The notes under the pieces were generated by a model. The model was not told the DNA's origin, ran no database searches, and saw nothing but the letters and a program-made list of their open reading frames with translations. A stretch of 64,000 bases of DNA, from NCBI RefSeq assembly GCF_039871975.1, contig NZ_JBDPLL010000001.1. The stretch is one strand, 5' to 3'. Shown piece by piece: positions 54,656 through 64,000 of this stretch. The position numbers were made by a program, and so were the translations under genes. Source of the stretch: Trichormus_B sp936914905 (GTDB lineage Bacteria > Cyanobacteriota > Cyanobacteriia > Cyanobacteriales > Nostocaceae). How positions within the stretch are numbered: the first letter of the stretch is position 1; the number at the start of each line of letters is the position of its first letter.

Positions 54656-57238
54656 CTACTCAGCCCAAGCTATTAACCTGGGTTCATAAGGAGTAGAAAG
54701 GTATTGGTTTTGTGGTAAGACTCGCAAAGATAAACCTTGCAAACCAGAGGTGGTGTAAGTGATGTCGGCTCTATAAACACTTAAACCTTGGCTATCCTGT
54801 CCTTGATAATCCATTACCACAGGTACAGCGTTAACAATTTCGCCATTAGCATCAATGGAACCCTGATATAATTCCACGCGCACATCATCATTGATTAAAG
54901 TGGCTAAATCAACCTTAGCTTTCACTGCCACAGTTTGATTAACCTCAATTTCTGAGGCTGCGGATACATCAATATCTTTGATTTTGATGTTAAACCAGTG
55001 TTCACCTAATTTTGCTTTCCACGCTGCTAATTCTTTCGCTGGGGCGTAGTTATCAACTGTGAGAGTATGATAGCGATTGCTTGCTGGGAAATAAGCCCTC
55101 TGTGCATATTCCCGCACCATCCGGGCTGTGTTAAAGAAAGGACAATTCAAACGAATTGCATCTTTCATTTTATCCACCCATTGACGAGGTAAACCATCCC
55201 CATCACGGTGATCATAGAATAGGGGTACAACTTCCTTCTCTAGTAACTCATAGAGAGCGTTAGCTTCTACCTCATCCTGATAATTAGGATCTTCGTAATT
55301 CTCACCATGTCCTATAGCCCAACCAGTGCGGACATAATCAGCTTCATCCCACCAGCCATCGAGTACGCTTAAATTAGGCAGTCCATTCATAGCTGCCTTC
55401 ATGCCACTAGTACCAGAAGCTTCACGGGGACGACGGGGAGTATTTAACCAGATATCACAACCTGCTACCATCAGACGGGCAATGTGAATATCGTAATTAG
55501 GAACAAACACCACCTGTTTTTCCAAGTGTTGTTCGCGGATAAAATGATTGATATCCCGAATCAATTCCTTACCGGGAATATCTTTAGGGTGTGCTTTTCC
55601 AGCAATTACAAATTGCACCTTGTGGTGTTTATTCCCCAATAAAATCCGCTTAATTCTCTCCAAATCACGCATCCATAAAGTAGCGCGTTTGTAGGTAGCA
55701 AAACGACGAGCAAAACCAATTGTCAAAACATTGGGATCGAGAACTTCTTGAGCTTGGGCAATCTCAGAAGCAGAAGTACCGCGAGCGCGCAAATGCTTCA
55801 CCAAATGCTCCCGAACATATAGAATCATATCCAATCGGCAGCGTTCGTGATTACGCCATAACTCTTCATCAGGAATAGAATCCATCCGTTCCCATAATTG
55901 ACTATCTGGTGCTGCTGATGACCAGTTGGGTCCAAGATAGCGATCGTACAACTCTTGAGTTGATTTAGCCACACAACTGCGAGCATGAACACCATTGGTA
56001 ATTGCCGCAATTGGTACTTCTTCAACTGGTACCTTCTTCCACAAACCCTGGAACATTTGCCGCGATACCACACCGTGCAATTGTGCCACACCATTAGAAA
56101 ATGTTGCCATCTTCAGAGCCAGCACCGCCATACTGAAAGGACCAGATAAATCCCCCGTATTTTCTCGTCCCAGTCCCAAGAATTGTTCTTTAGGCAAACT
56201 AAAGATATCTGCGTAGTAACCCAGATAATACAAAATCTTATCAGGAGCAAACAAATCAATACCTGCTGGTACAGGGGTGTGGGTAGTAAAAATATTACTA
56301 GAAGCTACTACCTGTCTAGCTTGAGCATAACTCAAACCCTCTTCCTGAATTAGAATACGGATGCGTTCTAAAGCCGAGAAAGCCGCATGACCTTCATTCA
56401 TGTGGTAAGCAGTAACCTCATACCCCAACGCTTTCAACATCTGGACACCACCAATACCCAGCATAATTTCCTGGTGGATACGCATATCAATATCACCACC
56501 ATACAACTGATCAGTGATGTCGTGGTCGTAAGCCTTGTTCGGTTCAATGTTGGTGTCCAGCATATATAGCGGCACTGTTCCCACCTGCACACGCCACACC
56601 CTAGCGTATACCTTGCGTCCTGGATAATCTACCCCAATCCGCAGCTCAGAGCCATCAGGATTACGCTCCAAATGCAAGGGCATATTATAAAAATCGTTGA
56701 TCGGGTACCGTTCCTGTTGCCAACCATCAGCATTAAGATACTGGGCAAAGTAACCTTGTTGATACAACAAGCCGACACCAACTAGAGGTAATCCCAAATC
56801 ACTAGCAGATTTCAGGTGATCCCCCGCTAGTACACCTAGACCACCTGAATAAACAGGTAGACAATCTACCAGTCCAAACTCAGCAGAAAAATAAGCATAA
56901 CATTCCTTTTGTTTCTGACCGCGTTGTTTGTGATACCAAGTACGCTCTTGCAAATAATCCTCTAATTGACGAGCAGCACGATCCATTTGTGCCAGGAAGC
57001 CTTCATCTTCTACAACTTCCAATAACCGCCCTTGGCTAATAGTACCCAGCATTAACACCGGGTTATGATGGCTAGACTCCCATAAGTCAGGGTCTAATCG
57101 ACGAAATAAGTCTTTACTCTCAACATTCCAATCAAAGTGCAGATTGTATGCTAGTTTCCGCAGTGGTTCTAGTCTTTGGGGTATGGAAGGAGAAACGTTA
57201 AAAGTGCGAATTGGCTGCATAGTTTGACAAAAGTTCAA
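54656..57238 (-). CDS. glgP: Alpha-glucan phosphorylase (GT35, DUF3417 type)
   Basis: An 860-residue enzyme releasing glucose-1-phosphate from glycogen. The N-terminal DUF3417 domain (RLEPLRKLAYNLHFDWNVES) marks the short bacterial alpha-glucan phosphorylase class. The GT35 core shows HMNEGHAAF, THTPVPAGIDLF, NGVHARSC, FARRFATYKRATLW and the PLP-lysine site SGTSGMKAAMNG. The ATG at 57220 (MQPIRTFNVS) may be the true start, as homologues commonly begin there. Intact. Reactions feed stored glycogen into central metabolism. Confidence 0.94.
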   Translation of the reverse strand: MNFCQTMQPIRTFNVSPSIPQRLEPLRKLAYNLHFDWNVESKDLFRRLDPDLWESSHHNPVLMLGTISQGRLLEVVEDEGFLAQMDRAARQLEDYLQERTWYHKQRGQKQKECYAYFSAEFGLVDCLPVYSGGLGVLAGDHLKSASDLGLPLVGVGLLYQQGYFAQYLNADGWQQERYPINDFYNMPLHLERNPDGSELRIGVDYPGRKVYARVWRVQVGTVPLYMLDTNIEPNKAYDHDITDQLYGGDIDMRIHQEIMLGIGGVQMLKALGYEVTAYHMNEGHAAFSALERIRILIQEEGLSYAQARQVVASSNIFTTHTPVPAGIDLFAPDKILYYLGYYADIFSLPKEQFLGLGRENTGDLSGPFSMAVLALKMATFSNGVAQLHGVVSRQMFQGLWKKVPVEEVPIAAITNGVHARSCVAKSTQELYDRYLGPNWSSAAPDSQLWERMDSIPDEELWRNHERCRLDMILYVREHLVKHLRARGTSASEIAQAQEVLDPNVLTIGFARRFATYKRATLWMRDLERIKRILLGNKHHKVQFVIAGKAHPKDIPGKELIRDINHFIREQHLEKQVVFVPNYDIHIARLMVAGCDIWLNTPRRPREASGTSGMKAAMNGLPNLSVLDGWWDEADYVRTGWAIGHGENYEDPNYQDEVEANALYELLEKEVVPLFYDHRDGDGLPRQWVDKMKDAIRLNCPFFNTARMVREYAQRAYFPASNRYHTLTVDNYAPAKELAAWKAKLGEHWFNIKIKDIDVSAASEIEVNQTVAVKAKVDLATLINDDVRVELYQGSIDANGEIVNAVPVVMDYQGQDSQGLSVYRADITYTTSGLQGLSLRVLPQNQYLSTPYEPRLIAWAE

Positions 57239-57779
57239 ATTCAGATATGGTTATTGTTTACTGTCTTTACCCAATGTTGCCAATTCTTTATACTAAATTT
57301 GTGAGTTTTTGATGACTTTGTTAAGCATTGAGAATAATTCTCTTACTCTTTGTTAGAGTTTACACCAAAAAAAGTTATCGGTCTATGGGTTTCTTTCACT
57401 AATTTCTTACCTTGAGTAATGAAGGAAGTACAAAATTTAGTGACAAAGATATACAACAAGAGAATTTTACTAGTGACTACTGATGGCTATTAGGGCACAT
57501 TATGATGCTATGTACATCTATACCATACTACTAACATAAAAGATTTAATTATTTCTTAATAAGTTAATTATTATATCTAGTTAGGAAGGAAAAACTCGTG
57601 CAATTGCTATTTATATGGGTATAAACAGCTAAAACTTGTCCAACTCAACAGTTCAGCAAAAAATTTTCACAACTAAGTCTTAGGAGAGGTCAGTGCTTGC
57701 GCGATTACACTCAGCTTTGCAAGAATTCGGCAAAAATTAATATTATGTTATGCTCAAAAACAAATTAAAATGCCATCAA
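57239..57779. other. Intergenic region, nothing recognised
   Basis: AT-rich sequence upstream of glgP; no gene or repeat supported. Confidence 0.45.
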
Positions 57780-58103
57780 TTATGCACCTAAAGAAGGCTG
57801 ATCATGGGGATTATTTGGCATAGTTAGAGCCAGCGCAGCCGCAAAAGCCATCTCAGCAGAGACTTGATAAGCAAGTTTGATATTTGATGAAGCATCCTTA
57901 TCTTTAACAGAACAGTAATTTTTCTGTCCGAGTGACTCTTTTTTGACCTCACCTGCCACAATAGAACGGTGTAGAATAATCAAAGCATCTAAGTCTTCTG
58001 AGTCATAATTAGTTTGGAGAAGTTTACGGATCTGGTTTTGTGCCATAACGCTCAAATAGCCAGTAGTTAAAGCTTGCTGCACAATTTCTTTAATTGCCAT
58101 CAT
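57780..58103 (-). CDS. Conserved hypothetical protein
   Basis: A 107-residue soluble protein. The first half (AIKEIVQQALTTGYLSVMAQ, IRKLLQTNYDSEDLDALIIL) resembles a small helical domain common in Nostocales proteins of unknown function. The second half is Ala-rich (SAEMAFAAALALTMPNN). No motif or signal. Start at the first of two adjacent ATG codons; the second is equally possible. Confidence 0.6.
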   Translation of the reverse strand: MMAIKEIVQQALTTGYLSVMAQNQIRKLLQTNYDSEDLDALIILHRSIVAGEVKKESLGQKNYCSVKDKDASSNIKLAYQVSAEMAFAAALALTMPNNPHDQPSLGA

Positions 58104-58534
58104 AAAGCCAACCCTGTGTGTCAGTTAAAAGGCATATTTTACTCTGTAAGTTCGTTCTTGTCTTGTAAAATTTTCTAACCGAGAAAACGAACGAATTTGG
58201 AAATCTGTCTGTCAGTGGGTAAGCGATTTTCCCAGATCGCCATATCTAGCCGGAGCGAAGTCATTAGCTGATAGCTGAATGCTTAAGAAAGTATTTATTT
58301 TTATGGTTCCTAGGATACGTAGTTCATGATGGCTACTTACAGAAATTAGACATATATGAAAACTTGCCTTATATCAATTGTTACAGATACAAATCCTAGA
58401 GAATCGACGGATTTTTTCCAGAAAGTTGTCTATTAAAAATAAAGTATGTTATGGTTAAATTCAATTATTAACTATAAGCCGCTAATGTTATTAAAAGCGT
58501 GATTTTGTTAGTCTGTAAGTCATTTGTGTGCGAC

Positions 58535-58663
58535 ATGATTAGAGCCACTTACTCTGGAAATTCCTTGTCAGAAAGCCGTCATAGCTGTCGGGGAAGTCCT
58601 TATTTGTTTGCACCTATGGTAAACTTTAATATCATGGCAGAAGTTGGTGACACTCCACCCTAG
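58535..58663 (+). CDS. Candidate small protein (42 residues)
   Basis: An ATG frame encodes MIRATYSGNSLSESRHSCRG and SPYLFAPMVNFNIMAEVGDT, ending PP. Base composition is richer in G and C than the flanks and the text looks protein-like. I see no ribosome-binding site and no family match, so it may be chance. Confidence 0.35.
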   Translation: MIRATYSGNSLSESRHSCRGSPYLFAPMVNFNIMAEVGDTPP

Positions 58664-59040
58664 TTTTTATACTTAGAAATACTAAATTACAATTCAACAA
58701 AAATTACATGGCACGTTAAGTAAAAAGGTGAATGTAGTTCTAGAAGACCTTAATTACTAAATGTATTTTTGTTGTTAAATAGCCTATTGATATTAGTTGG
58801 TTGCAAAAGTACCAAAACCGTCTGATAGAAAGTATTTAACGGAAACATAACTGTATCAATAGTTGCATAAAAAGCTTTTCAAGTTTTGTTGATGTACTCT
58901 TATCGTTTCATGCTTGCTGACCATTACTAGGCTAGTACCGCAGGGCGAAAGTCAAAATGAATACGGTGTGAGCTTTTCAGAGATTTGGAATCAGAGATTT
59001 GGAATGGTTGGTTTATTTACGCCAATCTGTACTATGTAGT

Positions 59041-59109
59041 TAAAGCAGATTGCAGATCAATGAGGTACAGAATCTAAATTGAAACCAAGACAGCAAGAGA
59101 GTTTTACTC
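59041..59109 (-). repeat. Dispersed intergenic repeat R1, copy C
   Basis: Read on the minus strand it gives AGTAAAACTCTCTTGCTGTC, TTGGTTTCAATTTAGATTCT, GTACCTCATTGATCTGCAAT, CTGCTTTA. This is the cleanest copy and serves as the family consensus. Confidence 0.8.
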
Positions 59110-59568
59110 CTCCTGACTTCTGACTTCTGCTGTATATCATGTCTGTTTGGATACTTATCATATCTATCAGGTCTGGTAATGGGGAAAAATCAATTAGTAG
59201 CCATTACACCTGTCTTATAAGTAATTAGCTGGACTTGATATTACGTATCTGGCTTCCTCAACTCTTTGAAAAAGAGAAACCAGTGCATTCTGGCTGGATT
59301 TCTTTGCTTTCAGCTTGGTGTATATAGAGCTTTTGGAATGGATACAAGAGTCATTTAATGCAGGTTAATAGTTATTAAATAAAGGCTTGGAAAAATTATT
59401 GATTTCAGGGATTGAGACGACTTAGGACTGTCGTTGAACTAGCCTATTGGCTTCATGCTGAATGCTAACTAATTAACTGCATCTTAGTGAAGATACCACA
59501 AGCAAAGATACAAAGTTAGATCAATTTTTAACCTTGTCTAAAACAATTTATTGGAGATATTTTGAGCC

Positions 59569-60267
59569 ATGATTAGCCAGCAATATTTAGCCAAATTAGA
59601 ACGATTCCAAGAACTTTTCATAACTACCTTATTAGGAGATATTCCTACCATTGGTTTAGGTCCCTATTTGAGAAGGTTGCTATATCGGCGTATTTTTGCG
59701 TCTATAGGTGAAAAAGTCTACATTCAGCATGGTGCGGAATTTATCTGTACTGCTTATATTGAAATAGGTAATGGGGTACACATATTTAAAAATGTCCGTC
59801 TAGATGCCAAAGGACACCCAAGCAATAGAATTTATCTAGGAAATGGAGTGGCTATTGAACGCAATGTGGATATAGGCGCTATGGATCATACTTACATCCA
59901 TATTGATGATGATACTTTCATTGCTCCTAACGTCTGTATTGCAGGTCCAGGGGATATCAGAATTGGCAAGCAATGTATGATTGCATCTCATACAGGTATA
60001 TATGCTAATAGCCATATTTTTGCAGACCCATTATTACCGATAATACATCAAGGTGTAACTTGTCAAGGAATTGTTATTGAAGACGATTGTTGGTTAGGAC
60101 ATGGAGTAACTGTATTAGATGGTGTAACTATTGGTAAGGGTAGTGTCGTTGGTGCAGGAGCAGTTGTCAATAAAGATATTCCTCCTTACTCTGTTGCAGT
60201 CGGTACACCCGCAAGAGTGATCAAAAACCGAAATGCTAAGGATTTGGTGGAAAAAATTAGGGTGTAG
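59569..60267 (+). CDS. Hexapeptide-repeat acyltransferase (LbetaH)
   Basis: A 232-residue left-handed beta-helix acyltransferase of the WbbJ/maltose O-acetyltransferase type. Hexapeptide repeats run from about residue 60 to 215 (VYIQHGAEFICTAYIEIGNG, YLGNGVAIERNVDIGAMDHT). The catalytic-type His (ASHTGIYANSHIF) and the terminal WLGHGVTVLDGVTIGKGSVV coil bind acetyl-CoA in relatives. It could acetylate a sugar of the outer polysaccharide; substrate unknown. The gene is intact with no operon partner. Confidence 0.88.
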   Translation: MISQQYLAKLERFQELFITTLLGDIPTIGLGPYLRRLLYRRIFASIGEKVYIQHGAEFICTAYIEIGNGVHIFKNVRLDAKGHPSNRIYLGNGVAIERNVDIGAMDHTYIHIDDDTFIAPNVCIAGPGDIRIGKQCMIASHTGIYANSHIFADPLLPIIHQGVTCQGIVIEDDCWLGHGVTVLDGVTIGKGSVVGAGAVVNKDIPPYSVAVGTPARVIKNRNAKDLVEKIRV

Positions 60268-60465
60268 GGAGGGGTGATCAAACGGGTAGGGGAGATGAGG
60301 AAGATGAGGAAGATAAAGGAAATATTTTCTTCTACAAAAGTCCTGAACTCCTGCCTTTAAACATCCCTCAAAAAAAGAACCAGATGTAGGTAAGATAGAA
60401 AAGCTATCTTTTCCGCGTAGCTGTTTGCTGATAACTTTTTTGTCATACCTCTGGGAGATATTTCT

Positions 60466-60582
60466 ATGGTGACTTTAAAAATCACTGTTTATATTGTTGT
60501 TGCTTTCTTCGTAGGAGTTTTTGTGTTTGGATTTCTATCAAATGACCCGGCTCGCAACCCTGGCCGTCGGGATCTAGAATAA
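60466..60582 (+). CDS. psbI: Photosystem II reaction-centre protein I
   Basis: A 38-residue single-helix protein, MVTLKITVYIVVAFFVGVFV followed by FGFLSNDPARNPGRRDLE, matching PsbI over its full length, including the invariant DPARNPGR.DLE tail. PsbI sits beside D1 in photosystem II and supports early assembly. CTGGGAGA about 10 bases before the ATG serves as ribosome-binding site. It is easily missed because of its size. Confidence 0.97.
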   Translation: MVTLKITVYIVVAFFVGVFVFGFLSNDPARNPGRRDLE

Positions 60583-60786
60583 GAATACAAGACATTATCT
60601 GCAACTGCTGGAAGGCGGAAGACACTAAACGCCCGAAACCTGGCGACTAATCTGAAACGATGATACAGTGTGCTCCTCTTGGCGGCTGACTGCAAATTAG
60701 CAGAAGGCGAAAGTCGGAAGGCAAATGTGTAATCAAGTCCTTCCGGCTTAATATCTGCCTTTTAGTTAGCTTGATGTTCATAAGAT

Positions 60787-63330
60787 ATGCTTCATCCAGT
60801 TTTGCCGCCTGACTCACCCCCGATTGTTGAATATATAAAACCAGCCCAGTCTCTTTCTTCTGCTTCAGTTGTAGAGGCTGAAACTGGTATGCAAAAACTT
60901 GGAAATTCAAGAAATATTGATATTTCTCAAGGTCTACCAACTCCTAGGAAACCTCCTAAAAAGGCTAATAAAAATGACTCAGGAGTTGCTGAACCCTTAT
61001 CTTTGTCACCTCAGTCGGAGAATATACCTCCAGAATTTTCTCCTCAAAAGACTGGAGGGAATGCCGCTGTTTTAGGAACGGGTTTAGAAGTTGGTTATCC
61101 CCAGGCTAAATATGTTGTGGCTGAAAAAACACCAGATACTAGTTCAGCATCACTTTCTGGAGATGTTGTCAATACAAATAATTTAAACAATATATGGTTG
61201 TCTGAGTCGCCAGTTGTTATTAAAACATCAGTCCCAGTACAACATAACAGTTATGTAAATTTACATAAATCAGGGGATAAGATTAATCTTACTGATGAGA
61301 CAGAAACGGCAGAAAATCGCCCAAGTTTTTTGCCAGTTCAAAATATTATTGAGTTTAAGCCGCGTAGTGCTAATAACCAACTGTCAACTTCTACTACTGT
61401 AGAATTTCCACCAGCCCCAGAACCTATTTCTCCAAATAATCAACCGTCTGGAAATACTCCACAAGTCAGACAACGAGTTGTGGAGGTGATTGCTGATCGC
61501 CAAGAATATGATGAACAAAGACGAACTGTTACGGCTACAGGTAATGTGGTGGTGCGATTTGATGGGGCGGTACTAGATGCTGATAGATTGCAGGTAAATT
61601 TGGATAATTTGATTGCAGTGGGAGAAGGTAATGTTGCTTTAAGCAGGGGGAATCAGGTATTAAGGGGACAACGTTTTAGCTATAATTTTATCCAAGACAA
61701 TGGGGATTTGGAAAATGGCAGGGGCGAAATTTACGTTCCCACAAGTCAAGCAGATTTGGCTTTTTCACTCTCTGCAACCACAGATAATACTGCTGGTGGT
61801 ATACTTAGTCGCCCACCCAGTGACCGTATTCGCGCTAATCAACCTGTAAGTAATGTCAACAGTTCTGAAGGGATTAATGTTACTATTGGTGGTCAAGCAG
61901 ATGCGAGAAATATTCCCCCACCAAAAACAGGTGGTGTTGTCAAACGGTTGCGATTTGAAGCCCAACGCATTGACTTTTATCCCAATGGTTGGCAAGCTGA
62001 GGATGTACGAATTACTAATGATCCTTTCTCACCACCTGAATTAGAACTACGGGCTTCTAAGGTGACTATGACACGAGAAGCGCCTTTGGTAGACCGTGTT
62101 AATACTCAGCATCAACGTTTAGTATTTGACCAGAATTTTACTTTACCAATTCCCATAGATAACCAAAAAATTGACCGTCGGGAACGGGATGTGAATCCAT
62201 TCATTATCTCTGCGGGATTTGATGGTAGCAAGCGGGGTGGTTTTTTTGTTGAACGTAATTTTTCAGCTATAAATAATGATCAGACTCGCTGGAGCATTAC
62301 ACCTCAGTTTTTTGTGCAGAAGGCTTTTGAGGGTAGTGGTAATGTTGCAGATTTGTTTGCTGTAAAAACTAAGTTGAATTCTGTGTTAGGTCCCAAAACT
62401 ACTGTTGAAGGTAAGGGAGAATTAACAAGTCTCGATATTAACAAAGTAGAAAATAATTCACGGGGAAGTTTACGGTTGCGTCAGGCTTTGGGTGAAGTAA
62501 ATCCCCACACATTCAATCTAGAATATAGTTACCGCGATCGCCTTTACAATGGTACTCTCGGCTTTCAAACTGTTCAGAGTAGTTTCGGTGGAGTGATTAC
62601 TTCCCCAATTATTCCCTTAGGTAAAAGTGGGATTCATCTCAGCTATCAAGCAGGTGCTCAGTATATAGATGCTAATACAGATTGCCAAGACTTACTAGAG
62701 CCTCAGCGCAAGAATGACCGCATTTCTCTAGGTCGCTTACAAGGAAGTGCGTCTCTGAGTAAGGGTTTTTTACTGTGGCAAGGAAAACTATTACCACCAA
62801 CTCCCACGGAAGGATTAAAATATTCACCTAATCCAGTTTTACCTTATTTGCAAGCTATCACGGGTGTAACTGGTACTACCAGTTATTACACTAGTGGTGA
62901 TAATCAAAGTACCTTAACTGGTACAATCGGTTTAGTTGGGCAGCTCGGTCATTTTTCTCGACCATTTTTAGATTACACAGCTTTTAATATTAGTTATTCC
63001 CAAGGCTTCAACAGCGGATTATCACCCTTTTTGTTTGATCGCTCCGTAGATAATAAAGTTATAAGTGCTGGGATTTCACAGCAAATATATGGCCCATTTC
63101 GCTTAGGGTTGCAAACATCTATTAACCTAGATACAGGACAAGAAAGCAGCACAGACTACACTGTAGAGTATAATCGCCGCACCTACGGAATTATTTTGCG
63201 TTACAATCCAGTGTTGGAATTAGGAGGATTTACTATCCGTATTAGTGATTTTAACTGGACAGGTGGTACTGATCCATTTTCTTCAGACGAAGTTAAGCCA
63301 GTTGTGGGTGGTGTGCGTCAGGATAATTAG
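60787..63330 (+). CDS. LptD/OstA-like outer-membrane protein (LptA-like domain plus DUF3769)
   Basis: An 847-residue protein. Residues 1 to about 230 are a low-complexity Pro/Ser-rich region. An OstA/LptA-like domain spans about 235 to 325 (VVEVIADRQEYDEQRRTVTA, TGNVVVRFDGAVLDADRLQV). The C-terminal 400 residues (DUF3769) have alternating hydrophobic strands typical of a beta-barrel (HTFNLEYSYRDRLYNGTLGF, YTVEYNRRTYGIILRYNPVL). Cyanobacterial proteins of this type are taken as LptD, inserting lipopolysaccharide into the outer membrane. No signal peptide is seen at this start, so the true start may be elsewhere or upstream sequence altered. Confidence 0.85.
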   Translation: MLHPVLPPDSPPIVEYIKPAQSLSSASVVEAETGMQKLGNSRNIDISQGLPTPRKPPKKANKNDSGVAEPLSLSPQSENIPPEFSPQKTGGNAAVLGTGLEVGYPQAKYVVAEKTPDTSSASLSGDVVNTNNLNNIWLSESPVVIKTSVPVQHNSYVNLHKSGDKINLTDETETAENRPSFLPVQNIIEFKPRSANNQLSTSTTVEFPPAPEPISPNNQPSGNTPQVRQRVVEVIADRQEYDEQRRTVTATGNVVVRFDGAVLDADRLQVNLDNLIAVGEGNVALSRGNQVLRGQRFSYNFIQDNGDLENGRGEIYVPTSQADLAFSLSATTDNTAGGILSRPPSDRIRANQPVSNVNSSEGINVTIGGQADARNIPPPKTGGVVKRLRFEAQRIDFYPNGWQAEDVRITNDPFSPPELELRASKVTMTREAPLVDRVNTQHQRLVFDQNFTLPIPIDNQKIDRRERDVNPFIISAGFDGSKRGGFFVERNFSAINNDQTRWSITPQFFVQKAFEGSGNVADLFAVKTKLNSVLGPKTTVEGKGELTSLDINKVENNSRGSLRLRQALGEVNPHTFNLEYSYRDRLYNGTLGFQTVQSSFGGVITSPIIPLGKSGIHLSYQAGAQYIDANTDCQDLLEPQRKNDRISLGRLQGSASLSKGFLLWQGKLLPPTPTEGLKYSPNPVLPYLQAITGVTGTTSYYTSGDNQSTLTGTIGLVGQLGHFSRPFLDYTAFNISYSQGFNSGLSPFLFDRSVDNKVISAGISQQIYGPFRLGLQTSINLDTGQESSTDYTVEYNRRTYGIILRYNPVLELGGFTIRISDFNWTGGTDPFSSDEVKPVVGGVRQDN

Positions 63331-63360
63331 CTGACAGGTGACAGTAATAACTGTTAACTG

Positions 63361-64000
63361 TTAACTTATAACTGAATTTAACGGTAAGGTGATAGTAAAT
63401 GTCATTCCCATAACCTCTTGACTCCTGATATTAATTTCACCATTGTGAGCATCCACACATCTTTTTACAATTACCAGGCCGAGTCCGTTACCATGAATTG
63501 ATTGGACATTTGAGGCTCGAAAAAAAGAATCAAAAATTCCATTTTGGTCTAATTTGGGAATACCAATTCCTTCGTCTTGAATTTCAAAAATTGCTACTCC
63601 TGTTGTTAAATCTGAAGAGAGGTGAAACTGAATTTCACTACCAGTATGAGAATATTTAACAGCCTTATAAAGTTTATTTATAAATAAATAATGTAATAAT
63701 CTTTCATTCATCATACCATCTGTATGATGGCTATTACAATTTAAATTCATTTAATGAGAGCTATTTTTAATAAAACTAAATTCCTCAATTAAATCTCGCG
63801 AAAAATTATCTAATGTAATTGATACAGGATTATAACCCAGGTAATCTACCTCAGTCTTACCCATGAATAATACATCTTCTATGAGTTTTTCCATTGATTG
63901 AACAGCATTATAAATACGGGTAAAATAAGTTTTTTTTAGTCTCAGTTAAATGCTTGCCTTGAATCTCTATTAGTTCTAGCGCTGTTTAAATCATTGCCAA
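63361..64000 (-). pseudogene. Sensor histidine kinase, C-terminal part, with stops (continues past window)
   Basis: The minus strand ends with a HATPase domain: KLYKAVKYSHTGSEIQFHLS, FEIQDEGIGIPKLDQNGIFD (G1 box), NVQSIHGNGLGLVIVKRCVD (G2 box) and FTITLPL. Upstream, the helical region RIYNAVQSMEKLIEDVLFMG and TEVDYLGYNPVSITLDNFSR is in frame but separated by a TAA just before 63750. Further frameshifts appear near 63940. The His-box lies outside or is lost. Confidence 0.75.

Larger units (their letters stand above)
58104..59568. other. Long intergenic region
   Basis: No gene beyond the small candidate ORF at 58535-58663. It contains repeat R1 copy C (59041-59109) and the short tandem AGAGATTTGGAATC near 58979-59004. 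The rest is unassigned. Confidence 0.5.

Overview
The window comes from a filamentous, heterocyst-type cyanobacterium (Nostocales). Evidence: photosynthesis genes (psbA, psbI, petB, petD, a bilin lyase), a cyanobacterial LptD-like outer-membrane protein, scattered GCGATCGC (HIP1) octamers, heptamer tandem repeats between genes, and a Mo-nitrogenase-associated small protein. DNA is AT-rich. About half of the recognisable genes are broken by stops, frameshifts or insertions. That pattern fits a lineage losing genes, such as the Azolla symbiont Nostoc/Trichormus azollae, but the species is inferred, not shown.

Layout. 1-2.8 kb: 3' end of psbA and an ACT-domain malic enzyme. 2.8-6 kb: broken thioredoxin-like and DUF1016 genes, a creatininase-family enzyme, a frameshifted cupin gene and a Mo-nitro_C protein. 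6-7 kb: repeats only. 7-9.3 kb: TspO, a DUF3611 protein and Era. 9.4-10.9 kb: debris around an ISAzo13-type element. 11-12.5 kb: glcD. 12.7-17.4 kb: dead glycoside-hydrolase-like, membrane and histidine kinase genes, then a tRNA-Lys. 17.5-22.4 kb: an insertion-sequence graveyard in which a tyrosine recombinase gene was split by an IS5/IS1182-type element and is abutted by an IS66 element. 22.7-30 kb: an ABC ATPase and DUF3531 among many pseudogenes (TPR, NUDIX, two Uma2, DUF3370, DUF4090). 30-39.4 kb: ppc and a probable polysaccharide O-acylation pair (SGNH-like protein plus MBOAT). 39.8-41.4 kb: a pirin pseudogene split by ISAzo13. 41.5-50.5 kb: a mostly healthy block with an anti-sigma-like kinase, petB-petD, ctpA, a site-2 protease, cpcS plus a HEAT protein, and a DUF892 ferritin-like protein. 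50.6-53.3 kb: transposase remnants. 53.3-64 kb: a fasciclin protein, glucan phosphorylase, a hexapeptide acyltransferase, psbI, the LptD-like protein and a broken histidine kinase.

Functionally, the surviving genes are core ones: photosystem II (psbA, psbI, and ctpA, whose family matures the psbA product), cytochrome b6f, phycobilisome assembly, carbon metabolism (PEP carboxylase, malic enzyme, glycolate dehydrogenase, glucan phosphorylase) and envelope building. Losses fall in regulatory, salvage and accessory genes. Five families of short repeats, four of them with MITE-like terminal inverted repeats, were found by comparing intergenic regions. Three 100-base N runs each start inside an ISAzo13 copy, so the assembly broke at this repeat. 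I found no CRISPR array, rRNA, defence island or clearly new biological system.
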